NCBI GenBank assembly: GCA_964616825.1
Contig: CAZTSX010000013.1
Span: 1 to 64,000, forward strand
Origin: QYOJ01 sp964616825
GTDB lineage: Bacteria; Bacteroidota; Bacteroidia; Bacteroidales; FEN-979
DNA: 64,000 nt
Reading direction: 5' to 3'
Shown: positions 16,633 to 25,051 of the stretch, in pieces
How the letters are laid out: each line of letters starts with the position of its first letter
Numbering within the stretch: the stretch's first letter is position 1
The notes under the pieces: model-generated
The model's database searches: none
Told to the model about the DNA's origin: nothing
Seen by the model: only the letters and a program-made list of their open reading frames with translations
Made by a program: the position numbers and the translations under genes

Positions 16633-17307
16633 ATGAGCTCTTCCTTCCTTCAATTTTCATCCATCACGAAAAAAATCTGGATGGCATTACTTGGTCTGTT
16701 CCTGATGGTGTTCCTGGTTGTCCACCTGGGAATCAATCTCTGTCTGCTTCGCAATGATGGCGGGCAATGGTTTCGAGAGGCAGCCCACTTCATGGGCGCC
16801 AATTATATTGTCAAAGTGTTCGAGGTCATTCTTTTTGCAGGCTTCATTTTCCATATCATTCTGGGGGGCATTCTGCAGGTCAAAAACTGGATGTCCAGAC
16901 CTGTCCAGTACAAAATCAGCAATAGATCCACCACCCCATTTTTAAGCAAATACATGATCTATACCGGTGGAATCATCCTGATCTTTTTGATCATCCATAT
17001 GATGAATTTCTATTTCATCAAGCTGGGATGGGTACAAAGCCAGATCCCTTTCCTGGCAAATGGCGAGCCCGACTTCTATGAAACTGTCCGGTGGCTTTTC
17101 ATTCAACCTTTCTATTCTATCCTTTATATCATCCTGATGGTGGTGCTGGCGTTTCATTTGAATCACGCTTTTGACGCTGCATTTCAATCACTCGGGCTGG
17201 AAAATAAAACCTACACGCCGTTTATCAAACGGTTTGGCACTATCTATTCGATTGTGATTCCTTTGGGTTTCATCATCATTCCCCTCTATTTTTTAATCTT
17301 TAGTTAG
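16633..17307 (+). CDS. sdhC: Succinate dehydrogenase/fumarate reductase cytochrome b subunit
   Basis: A 224-residue membrane anchor with five hydrophobic helices (near 17-37, 60-83, 107-128, 150-180 and 200-222). Histidines in the helices (for example VVHLGINL, FIFHIILGG, IIHMMNFYF and VLAFHLNHAFDAAFQSLGL) are candidates for the two b-type hemes of the single-subunit, Bacteroidota-type quinone-interacting anchor. It links electron flow between menaquinone and the SdhAB catalytic arm. It is the first gene of the sdhCAB cluster, with 5 bases to sdhA. Confidence 0.93.
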   Translation: MSSSFLQFSSITKKIWMALLGLFLMVFLVVHLGINLCLLRNDGGQWFREAAHFMGANYIVKVFEVILFAGFIFHIILGGILQVKNWMSRPVQYKISNRSTTPFLSKYMIYTGGIILIFLIIHMMNFYFIKLGWVQSQIPFLANGEPDFYETVRWLFIQPFYSILYIILMVVLAFHLNHAFDAAFQSLGLENKTYTPFIKRFGTIYSIVIPLGFIIIPLYFLIFS

Positions 17308-17312
17308 GCATC

Positions 17313-19250
17313 ATGGCTGAATTAAAATCTAAGATTCCAGCGGGTCCTTTAGCAGAAAAATGGACCCAATACAAAGCACAACAAGACCTTGTCAATCCCG
17401 CCAACAAACGTAAACTTGACGTGATTGTAGTAGGAACCGGTCTTGCCGGCGCCTCAGCTGCAGCTTCCTTCGGAGAGTTGGGATTCAATGTAAAGATCTT
17501 CTGCTATCAGGACAGTCCCCGCCGGGCGCACAGTATCGCTGCCCAGGGAGGAATCAACGCAGCGAAGAACTACCCGAATGACGGGGATACTATCTACCGT
17601 CTCTTTTACGACACCATCAAAGGGGGCGATTACCGTTCGAGGGAAGCAAACGTATACCGTCTGGCTGAAGTCAGCGGCGACATTATCGATCAATGTGTCG
17701 CCCAGGGTGTTCCTTTTGCACGGGAGTACAGCGGGATGCTCGACAACCGTTCCTTCGGAGGAGCCCTGGTGTCGCGTACATTTTATGCCCGGGGGCAAAC
17801 CGGTCAGCAGTTACTGCTGGGTGCTTATGGCGCTCTGAGCCGGCAGATCCACGAAGGCAGTGTGGAGATGTTCAACCGACATGAAATGATGGATGTGGTG
17901 ATCATCGACGGAAAAGCTCGTGGGATTATTGCGCGGAACATGATTACCGGAGAGTTGGAGCGCTATTTTGGCCATGCGGTTGTGATCGCCTCCGGAGGGT
18001 ATGGAAATGTTTTTTACCTCTCCACCAACGCTATGGGATCAAATACCTGCGCTGCCTGGCAGGTCTTCAAGAAAGGAGCCTGGTTTGCCAATCCCTCTTT
18101 CACGCAGATCCATCCGACCTGTATCCCTGTTCACGGTGATTACCAGTCGAAACTGACCCTGATGAGTGAAAGTCTGCGGAACGATGGCCGGATCTGGGTT
18201 CCGAAGAATATTGAAGACGCGAAGAAGAACCAGAAGGGTGAACTGAAAGCCAATGACATCAAAGAGGAGGACCGCGATTACTTCCTCGAACGAAGATACC
18301 CTGCTTTCGGGAACCTGGTTCCGAGAGATGTCGCTTCACGTGCCGCCAAAGAGCGCTGTGATGCGGGATATGGCGTAGGGGAAACCGGCCTGGCTGTTTA
18401 CCTTGATTTTACAGATGCGATCAAACGGCTTGGCAAGAAAGCAATTGAAGACAAATACGGAAATCTTTTCCAGATGTATGAAAAGATCGTAGATGAAAAT
18501 CCGTATGGAACTCCGATGATGATCTATCCGGCTGTTCACTACACCATGGGTGGGATCTGGGTGGATTATGAGCTGATGAGTACAGTGGAAGGATTGTATG
18601 TGGCCGGAGAAGCTAATTTCTCCGATCATGGAGCCAACCGGTTGGGAGCTTCTGCCCTTATGCAAGGGTTAGCCGACGGCTATTTTGTGCTCCCTTTTAC
18701 CATGCAGAATTACCTCGCCGGTCAGATCAAAGTCCCACGAATCCCGACCGACAGCAAGGAGTTTGAAAAAACCGAACAGGAGGTAAAAGAACGGCTTGAG
18801 AAGCTGATGGCAGTTGATGGAACCAAGTCTGTCGACCATTTCCACAAAGCGCTTGGCAAGATCATGTGGGAAGGTGTAGGGATGGCCCGAACCGAACCAG
18901 GTTTAACAGAGGCGATTGAGCTAATCCGCAAACTAAGGAAAGAGTTCTGGGAAGATGTGAAGATCCCCGGTAAGATGGATGAGATGAACATCGAGCTTGA
19001 GAAAGCTAACCGGGTTGCTGACTTCCTTGAGTTAGGCGAGTTGATGGCTCTGGATGCGCTTGAGCGAAAAGAGAGTTGTGGAGGACATTTCCGGGACGAA
19101 TACAAAACAGACGAGGGGGAGTGCTTACGCAACGACAATGAATATATGTATGTGGCTGCCTGGGAATACAAAGGTCCCGGAAAATTCGAATTGCATAAAG
19201 AACCACTCGAATATGAAGAGATTGAAGTTAAACAACGTGTTTATAAGTAG
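17313..19250 (+). CDS. sdhA: Succinate dehydrogenase/fumarate reductase flavoprotein subunit
   Basis: A 645-residue FAD subunit that interconverts succinate and fumarate. The dinucleotide-binding loop is VVGTGLAGASAA (about 39-50). H73 in RRAHSIAAQGGINAA is the covalent FAD attachment site. The capping domain and active-site region include HPTCIPVHGDY, LVPRDVASRAAKERC and the late FAD motif GEANFSDHGANRLGASALMQ. The length fits the long Bacteroidota form. In anaerobic relatives this complex works as a fumarate reductase with menaquinone, but direction cannot be decided from sequence. Confidence 0.97.
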   Translation: MAELKSKIPAGPLAEKWTQYKAQQDLVNPANKRKLDVIVVGTGLAGASAAASFGELGFNVKIFCYQDSPRRAHSIAAQGGINAAKNYPNDGDTIYRLFYDTIKGGDYRSREANVYRLAEVSGDIIDQCVAQGVPFAREYSGMLDNRSFGGALVSRTFYARGQTGQQLLLGAYGALSRQIHEGSVEMFNRHEMMDVVIIDGKARGIIARNMITGELERYFGHAVVIASGGYGNVFYLSTNAMGSNTCAAWQVFKKGAWFANPSFTQIHPTCIPVHGDYQSKLTLMSESLRNDGRIWVPKNIEDAKKNQKGELKANDIKEEDRDYFLERRYPAFGNLVPRDVASRAAKERCDAGYGVGETGLAVYLDFTDAIKRLGKKAIEDKYGNLFQMYEKIVDENPYGTPMMIYPAVHYTMGGIWVDYELMSTVEGLYVAGEANFSDHGANRLGASALMQGLADGYFVLPFTMQNYLAGQIKVPRIPTDSKEFEKTEQEVKERLEKLMAVDGTKSVDHFHKALGKIMWEGVGMARTEPGLTEAIELIRKLRKEFWEDVKIPGKMDEMNIELEKANRVADFLELGELMALDALERKESCGGHFRDEYKTDEGECLRNDNEYMYVAAWEYKGPGKFELHKEPLEYEEIEVKQRVYK

Positions 19251-19271
19251 AGATTACCTAATCACTGAAGT

Positions 19272-20012
19272 ATGAAACTAAAACTGAAGATCTGGAGACA
19301 GCAGAATGCCCTGGCGAAGGGCAAATTTGTCACCTATAAACTGGACGACATATCACCCAATTGCTCTTTCCTGGAAATGCTCGACATCCTGAACGAGCAG
19401 TTGATCGGGGAAGATCAGGAGCCAATTACATTCGACCACGACTGCCGGGAGGGAATCTGTGGGATGTGCAGCCTTTATATCAATGGCCGGCCACATGGAC
19501 CTGATGATGAAATTACTGTTTGTCAGCTTCATATGCGCAAATTCAAGGATGGGGATACCATCGTGATCGAACCCTGGCGAGCGAAGCCATTTCCTGTGAT
19601 AAAAGACCTGATGGTAGACCGGACTGCATTTGACAAGATCATCCAGGCAGGTGGATATGTTTCAGTTGCTACCGGTGGCACGCCCGATGCCAACAACATC
19701 CTGATTAAAAGACCCAATGCCGAACTCGCTATGGACGCAGCAGCCTGTATTGGTTGTGGCGCCTGTGTCGCTTCCTGTAAGAATGCTTCAGCTATGTTGT
19801 TTGTCTCAGCCAAAATTTCGCAATTTGCTCTTCTGCCGCAAGGAAAGATCGAAGCCAAAGAGCGGGTTAAGAATATGGTAGCTAAGATGGATGAGCTGGG
19901 CTTTGGCAATTGTACGAACACCTACGCCTGCGAAGCCGAATGCCCTAAACTGGTTTCCCGCTCCAACATCGCCCGGATGAACCGGGAGTTTATCTTCGCG
20001 AAAGTCACTTAA
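19272..20012 (+). CDS. sdhB: Succinate dehydrogenase/fumarate reductase iron-sulfur subunit
   Basis: A 246-residue electron-transfer subunit. The N-terminal ferredoxin fold binds a 2Fe-2S cluster through C58, C63, C66 (CREGICGMC) and C84. The C-terminal domain has C159, C162, C165 and C169 (CIGCGACVASC) plus C214, C220 and C224 (CEAECPK) for the 4Fe-4S and 3Fe-4S clusters. It passes electrons between the SdhA flavin and the quinone site in SdhC. The next gene, holB, starts 2 bases after its stop, so the respiratory genes and a replication/cell-envelope set share one transcription unit. Confidence 0.97.
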   Translation: MKLKLKIWRQQNALAKGKFVTYKLDDISPNCSFLEMLDILNEQLIGEDQEPITFDHDCREGICGMCSLYINGRPHGPDDEITVCQLHMRKFKDGDTIVIEPWRAKPFPVIKDLMVDRTAFDKIIQAGGYVSVATGGTPDANNILIKRPNAELAMDAAACIGCGACVASCKNASAMLFVSAKISQFALLPQGKIEAKERVKNMVAKMDELGFGNCTNTYACEAECPKLVSRSNIARMNREFIFAKVT

Positions 20013-20014
20013 GA

Positions 20015-21121
20015 ATGACTTTTTCTGATATACCTGCAGCCAATTCGATAAAAAATAATCTGATCCAGACCATCAAAGACCAGCGGGTAAGTCATGCCCA
20101 GCTCTTTTACGGACCGGAAGGATCGGCCAAGCTGGCGCTGGCAATCGCCTATGCACAGTTGATTAACTGTCGTACCCCATTACCCCCCAACCCCCTAAAG
20201 GAGGAGTTTTCCCCCGAAGGGGGAAGTAAGACCCCTTCAGGGGATTTAGGGGTAGACGCATGCGGCACCTGCCCCTCCTGTATCCAGTACCAGAAACTCG
20301 CTCACCCCGATCTGCACTTCTTCTACCCTACCGCAACCTCTAAAAAAGTGCCATCAAAACCATCCAGCAAGCAATATATTGAAGAGTGGCGGAAGTTTTT
20401 ACTTACAAACGACTACCAGGTCTCGCTTCCCGAATGGTACGATTTCATTGGTATTGAAAATAAACAAGGAACGATCTATGCTGACGATGCCAATGAGATC
20501 AATCGTATTCTCGGCTATAAAAGCTACGAATCGGAATACAAAGTTGTGATCATCTGGATGATCGAAAAACTCTACCATCAGGCTGCTCCTAAACTGCTGA
20601 AGATCCTTGAGGAGCCGCCCGATAAAACCCTCTTTATCCTGGTCTCCGATAATCCTGATCTTGTCATTGCTACGATCCTGTCGCGGTGTCTTCCGATCCG
20701 AATACCCAATATTCAAGGGCAGGAGAAGCGCAAACTGCAGATGGGGGAAGAGGATCACTATCATTTTGAAACATTCCGGAATTGGATGCGACTCTGTTTT
20801 TCCAGAAACGTCCCCGAACTCATTGGGTTTGCCTCGGAAACCGGCAAGATTGGCCGGGAAAAACAAAAAAGCCTGCTTCGATATGGCCTGGAGGTTACCT
20901 GTAACAGTACGTCGATCCGGTTCGGGCACAATCAGTTTGTTACCGTTGAAGGAGAGGAATTGGATTTCGCTCAGAAGTTTTCACCCTTTCTGACACCAGA
21001 TAAGCTTCCCCGATTCTACGATTTGTTCAATACCGCCACCTACCACATTGAACGCAATGCCCATGCGCCGACTCTTTTCCTTGATCTTTCCATGAATATC
21101 ACCGGTCTGCTCAACGAATAA
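20015..21121 (+). CDS. holB: DNA polymerase III subunit delta' with repeat-expanded zinc module
   Basis: A 368-residue clamp-loader subunit of the AAA+ family. The P-loop region GPEGSAKLALA lacks the usual Ser/Thr after Lys, as expected for a delta' subunit that does not use ATP. The zinc module has C52, C83, C86 and C89 (CGTCPSC). The first spacer is 30 residues instead of the usual 8 or so, because a repeat is inserted in frame (20174-20259). The sensor region and KLLKILEEPPDKTLFIL follow, with SRCLPIRIP matching the conserved SRC motif. The gene sits between sdhB and ricT, as in other Bacteroidota where holB precedes the PSP1 gene. Confidence 0.92.
   Translation: MTFSDIPAANSIKNNLIQTIKDQRVSHAQLFYGPEGSAKLALAIAYAQLINCRTPLPPNPLKEEFSPEGGSKTPSGDLGVDACGTCPSCIQYQKLAHPDLHFFYPTATSKKVPSKPSSKQYIEEWRKFLLTNDYQVSLPEWYDFIGIENKQGTIYADDANEINRILGYKSYESEYKVVIIWMIEKLYHQAAPKLLKILEEPPDKTLFILVSDNPDLVIATILSRCLPIRIPNIQGQEKRKLQMGEEDHYHFETFRNWMRLCFSRNVPELIGFASETGKIGREKQKSLLRYGLEVTCNSTSIRFGHNQFVTVEGEELDFAQKFSPFLTPDKLPRFYDLFNTATYHIERNAHAPTLFLDLSMNITGLLNE
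20174..20259 (+). repeat. CCCCTAAA/AGGGG hairpin-type repeat inside holB
   Basis: A C-rich then G-rich element with internal complementarity: CCCCCTAAAGGAGGAG, TTTTCCCCCGAAGGGGGAAG, and ACCCCTTCAGGGGATTTAGG (given as separate pieces). It resembles the CCCCTAAATCCCC...GGGG intergenic repeat that I know from Bacteroidota genomes. It is read here as about 29 in-frame residues rich in Pro, Glu, Ser and Gly. Confidence 0.8.
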
Positions 21122-21128
21122 CTTTTTG

Positions 21129-21136
21129 TACCTTTG
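21129..21136 (+). promoter_or_regulatory. Candidate internal -7 box for ricT-gldH-PBP
   Basis: TACCTTTG matches TAnnTTTG, 18 bases before the ricT ATG, and lies in a palindromic context (TACCTT..TGCATGC..AAGGTA). It may allow expression of the downstream genes independently of sdhCAB. No clear -33 element was found. Confidence 0.35.
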
Positions 21137-21153
21137 CATGCAAGGTAACTCCA

Positions 21154-22275
21154 ATGGACAATAACGAAACACCATCGAATTCATCAAAACTCAACCCTTT
21201 TTTCACCCGGGGCTGTTGTGAGCCACCCAGGATCGGACAAAAAAATGATGGTGTTTTCAAGAACCAGTGCAGCAAATTCGATTCTTTCGACTGGTTGAAA
21301 GACCTTCCTGCTCCATCCGGTCATATTACCTTCGATATCGTAGAAGTTCGATTTAAAAACAGCCGGAAGGATTTCTTTCGTGCCACACCGGATATGATGC
21401 TGAATATCGGGGATCTCGTTGCCGTTGAGGCCTCTCCCGGTCATGATGTTGGAATTGTGAGTATGGCTGGAGAACTGGTCAGGTTAAATCTGCACAACAG
21501 AAAAATCGATCCTGCTTCAGATGAGATCCGGAAAGTGTATCGTCGGGCACGTATCAATGATGTTGAAAAGTGGATTGCAGCAGTCGAACTGGAGACCTCT
21601 ACCATGTTCAAATCCAGAGAGATAGCCGAGCAACTTGGCCTTGTCATGAAAATCAACGATGTGGAATACCAGGGAGATATTACCAAAGCTATTTTCTACT
21701 ATACAGCTGATGAACGGGTGGATTTCCGTGAACTCATAAAGGTATTGGCAGAAGAATTCAAGATCCGTATTGAAATGCGTCAGATTGGAGCAAGGCAGGA
21801 GGCCAGTCGCCTTGGCGGAATCGGTTCTTGTGGCCGGGAGCTTTGTTGTTCTACCTGGATGAATCAGTTTCACTCGGTTACCACTCAGACAGCACGCATA
21901 CAACAACTCTCGCTGAATCCTCAAAAGCTCGCCGGACAATGTGGAAAGCTTAAATGCTGCCTGAACTACGAGCACGAAATATACCTGGATGCCCTGAAAG
22001 ATTTTCCAGATACCGAGATTGTTTTAAAAACGAAAAAAGGAGAAGCGACGCATCAAAAGACAGATATTTTCAGCAAACTGATCTGGTATTCATATATTAA
22101 CGAGCCGAATAACCAGATGGCTATCCCGGCAGAAAATGTCATCCGGATAATTGAGCAGAACCAGAATGATATTCTTCCTGATAACCTGGAAGAATTCTCA
22201 AATAGCACCAAACTGAAGCCAGACTTCGAAAACAAGAACCAGCAGGATGAATTGAGTTATTTGGATCAAGGATGA
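21154..22275 (+). CDS. ricT: PSP1-domain protein, RicT/YaaT family
   Basis: A 373-residue PSP1-domain protein. The PSP1 core (about 60-270) includes VEVRFKNSRKDFF, the arginine-rich EIRKVYRRARINDVEKW segment and the cysteine motifs GSCGRELCCSTW and QCGKLKCCLNYEHE, which in RicT of Bacillus help hold an iron-sulfur cluster in the RicA-RicF-RicT complex. That complex stimulates RNA processing by RNase Y. In Bacteroidota the partner proteins differ and the precise role is unknown. The poorly conserved tails (1-45 and 320-373) are charged. The stop overlaps the gldH start by 4 bases, a common pairing in this phylum. Confidence 0.92.
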   Translation: MDNNETPSNSSKLNPFFTRGCCEPPRIGQKNDGVFKNQCSKFDSFDWLKDLPAPSGHITFDIVEVRFKNSRKDFFRATPDMMLNIGDLVAVEASPGHDVGIVSMAGELVRLNLHNRKIDPASDEIRKVYRRARINDVEKWIAAVELETSTMFKSREIAEQLGLVMKINDVEYQGDITKAIFYYTADERVDFRELIKVLAEEFKIRIEMRQIGARQEASRLGGIGSCGRELCCSTWMNQFHSVTTQTARIQQLSLNPQKLAGQCGKLKCCLNYEHEIYLDALKDFPDTEIVLKTKKGEATHQKTDIFSKLIWYSYINEPNNQMAIPAENVIRIIEQNQNDILPDNLEEFSNSTKLKPDFENKNQQDELSYLDQG

Positions 22276-22742
22276 GACTCTCCATCCATACATATCTCCT
22301 GTCAGTGATACTCTCCGTCCTGTTCATCTCCTGCGATCATAACCGTTTTTTTGAAGAGAGCGTGAAAATTGAGGATGGCATCTGGAGATCGGATAACATT
22401 GTTACCTTTTCTGCCGTTATAACTGATACAATAGCCGTTTATAATATGTATCTGGATGTTAGAAATGATATTAGCTATCCATTCAGCAACCTGTACCTTT
22501 TTCTGAAAACAGAATTTCCAAACGGGCAGATCGCACAGGATACCATCGAATGTATGCTGGCCAGCTACGATGGAAAATGGCTGGGTTCGGGGATTGGCAG
22601 TGTGAGATTCAACAGGTTCCTGTTTCAGCAGGGAATCGGTTTCGGAATGTCAGGCACTTACCGGTTTGAGCTGGAGCAGGCTATGCGTGTTGCTGAATTG
22701 AATGGGATCCGGGACATCGGGATCCGAATTGATAAAGAGTAA
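22272..22742 (+). CDS. gldH: Gliding motility lipoprotein GldH
   Basis: A 156-residue lipoprotein. The N-terminus is a signal peptide with lipobox LFISC (acylated Cys21), followed by family-typical segments: EDGIWRSDNIVTFSAVITDT, VRNDISYPFSNLYLFL, and a C-terminal IRDIGIRIDKE. GldH is required for gliding and type IX-linked surface motility in Flavobacterium; orthologues also occur in non-gliding Bacteroidota, where the role is unclear. It overlaps ricT by 4 bases and precedes the class A PBP by 21 bases. T9SS-sorted proteins elsewhere in the window agree with a T9SS-bearing lineage. Confidence 0.9.
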   Translation: MRLSIHTYLLSVILSVLFISCDHNRFFEESVKIEDGIWRSDNIVTFSAVITDTIAVYNMYLDVRNDISYPFSNLYLFLKTEFPNGQIAQDTIECMLASYDGKWLGSGIGSVRFNRFLFQQGIGFGMSGTYRFELEQAMRVAELNGIRDIGIRIDKE

Positions 22743-22763
22743 AAGCTGATTATTCGTTATACG

Positions 22764-25028
22764 ATGGGATCGAAGCGTACACTTTCTCGAAGTAAAGTAA
22801 GGAAGTACATCTGGGGGTTCTGGATTACATACTTTCTCGGGCTCCTGCTGATCATTATACTGTTTATCTCCATTGGATATGGCCTCTTTGGCAAGATCCC
22901 CAGCTTCCGGGAGCTGGAAAATCCTGAAAGCAACCTCGCAACCGAAATTTACTCATCCGACGGCAAGTTGCTTGGCAAATACTATGTGGAAAACCGTTCC
23001 AGCATTCAGTACCAGGACCTTGGTTTGAATATCGTGAACGCCTTGATCGCTACAGAGGATGCCCGGTTTGAAAGTCATTCAGGAATCGATGCCAAAGCCA
23101 CAGCCCGAATGTTTTACGGTATTCTTACCGGTACCGACAGAGGTGGAGGCAGTACGATTACCCAGCAGCTTGCCAAGAATCTCTTTCCCCGAAAACCGAG
23201 GTATACCAAAATGGAGCTGGGAGTGATGAAATTGAAAGAGTGGGTCACAGCTGTCAAATTGGAACGAAACTACTCCAAGCAGGAGATCATCGCTATGTAC
23301 CTGAACACAGTCGACTTCGGGAGTATGTCGTTTGGGATCAAATCTGCATCAAAAACCTTTTTCAACAAAACGCCGGATCAGCTCACTCCTGACGAAGCAG
23401 CCATCCTTGTTGGGATCCTTAAAGCTCCAAGTTTTTTCAGTCCTGTCAGAAATCCTGATCGGGCATGGAGCCGTCGTAACATCGTATTGAAGCAGATGGA
23501 AAAATATGGGTATATCTCAAGGCTGGAGTATGATACGCTTATCGAACAGCCCATTGATATGTCGAATTACCGGATCCTGGACCATACCAGCGGCCTTGCT
23601 ACCTATTTCCGGGAGTACCTGAGAATGTTCCTGACCGAATGGTGCAACGGTCACTCCAAGGAGGATGGAACACCGTTTAACTTGTACCGCGACGGACTTC
23701 GTATTTACACAACAATCAATACCGCGATGCAGGAATATGCTGAACAGGCAGTCTGGGAGTATATAGGGGGAGAACTTCAGCCCTCTTTTTTCACTCACTG
23801 GAAAGGCCATTCCAATGCCCCGTTCGTCTTTGAGGAGAATGCAAGAAAAGAGATCTTTAAGCTGATGACGTCAGCCATGCGGCGTACCGACAGATATTAC
23901 CGTCTCAAGAAATACAATTTTACTGAAGAGGAGATATACGAGAATTTCAAGCATCCTGTAAAGATGAAAGTCTTTTCATATCATGGAACTATCGACACGG
24001 TAATGACTCCCTGGGATTCAATCCGTTATTACAAATATTTCCTGCAGGCCGGCCTGATGTCGATCGATCCGCACACCGGTTACATCAAAGCCTATGTTGG
24101 GGGTATCGACAACAAATATTTCCAGTACGATCATGTAATCCGCAGCAAACGACAGGTTGGGTCAACGTTCAAGCCATTTCTTTATACACTTGCTATTCAG
24201 GAGGGAGAGACACCCTGTACCAGGTACCCCAATGTAAGACCTGTGATTGAGTTGTACGACGGTGAAAAATGGTCTCCCGACAACTCCAGTGACGCGCGGA
24301 TCGGAGAAGAGGTGCCGCTGAAATGGGCGCTGGCCAACTCCAACAACTGGATCAGTGGCCAGCTGATGAAGAAATATTCACCTCAGGAAGTCATCAACAT
24401 CGCTCGTAAGATGGGCGTAGTCAGTTACATTCCACCGGTCTACTCCATTGCACTGGGTTCAGCTGATCTCTCGTTATATGAGATGGTGGGGGCCATGAGT
24501 ACGTTTGCCAACAAAGGACAGTGGATCGAACCGATTTTCATCACCCGAATCGAAGATAAGTACGGGAATGTACTGGAGCAGTTTATCCCGCAACGGCAAG
24601 AGGCCATCAGTGAAAAAACGGCCTATCTGATGATCGAATTATTAAAAGGTGTGGTGGAGAGTGGGACAAGTGTGCGATTGCGATATAAATATGGCTTTAC
24701 CAATGAGATTGCGGGGAAAACCGGTACTACCCAAAACCAGAGCGACGGGTGGTTCATGGGGATCACACCCGACCTGGTAACGGGTATCTGGGTAGGTTGT
24801 GAAGACCGTGCAGCCCACTTCCGGACCCTCGCCCTGGGACAGGGAGCCAATATGGCTTTACCAATCTGGGCAAATTATATGAATAAAGTCTATGCCGACT
24901 CTGTCACAACAAGAATCACCAAACGGGACTTTGATAAACCCTCATTTAAGCTGGATGTCACCTTCAATTGCGACTCGTTACAGCAGATCATCAAAATGAC
25001 AGAGAAAGATAGGTTTGATGAGTTTTAG
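22764..25028 (+). CDS. Class A penicillin-binding protein 1A
   Basis: A bifunctional murein synthase of 754 residues. It has one N-terminal membrane helix (about 17-39), a GT51 glycosyltransferase domain (about 65-240) with the catalytic Glu in IATEDARFESH and GGGSTITQQLAKNLFPR, and a transpeptidase domain (about 430-720) with S467-x-x-K470 (GSTFKPF), S526-N-N (SNNW) and K652-T-G-T (AGKTGTTQNQSDGWF). It polymerises lipid II and crosslinks peptides in the periplasm. It is the last gene of the long + strand operon. Confidence 0.96.
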   Translation: MGSKRTLSRSKVRKYIWGFWITYFLGLLLIIILFISIGYGLFGKIPSFRELENPESNLATEIYSSDGKLLGKYYVENRSSIQYQDLGLNIVNALIATEDARFESHSGIDAKATARMFYGILTGTDRGGGSTITQQLAKNLFPRKPRYTKMELGVMKLKEWVTAVKLERNYSKQEIIAMYLNTVDFGSMSFGIKSASKTFFNKTPDQLTPDEAAILVGILKAPSFFSPVRNPDRAWSRRNIVLKQMEKYGYISRLEYDTLIEQPIDMSNYRILDHTSGLATYFREYLRMFLTEWCNGHSKEDGTPFNLYRDGLRIYTTINTAMQEYAEQAVWEYIGGELQPSFFTHWKGHSNAPFVFEENARKEIFKLMTSAMRRTDRYYRLKKYNFTEEEIYENFKHPVKMKVFSYHGTIDTVMTPWDSIRYYKYFLQAGLMSIDPHTGYIKAYVGGIDNKYFQYDHVIRSKRQVGSTFKPFLYTLAIQEGETPCTRYPNVRPVIELYDGEKWSPDNSSDARIGEEVPLKWALANSNNWISGQLMKKYSPQEVINIARKMGVVSYIPPVYSIALGSADLSLYEMVGAMSTFANKGQWIEPIFITRIEDKYGNVLEQFIPQRQEAISEKTAYLMIELLKGVVESGTSVRLRYKYGFTNEIAGKTGTTQNQSDGWFMGITPDLVTGIWVGCEDRAAHFRTLALGQGANMALPIWANYMNKVYADSVTTRITKRDFDKPSFKLDVTFNCDSLQQIIKMTEKDRFDEF

Positions 25029-25051
25029 GCGTATGAAATTTTCATTAAGGA

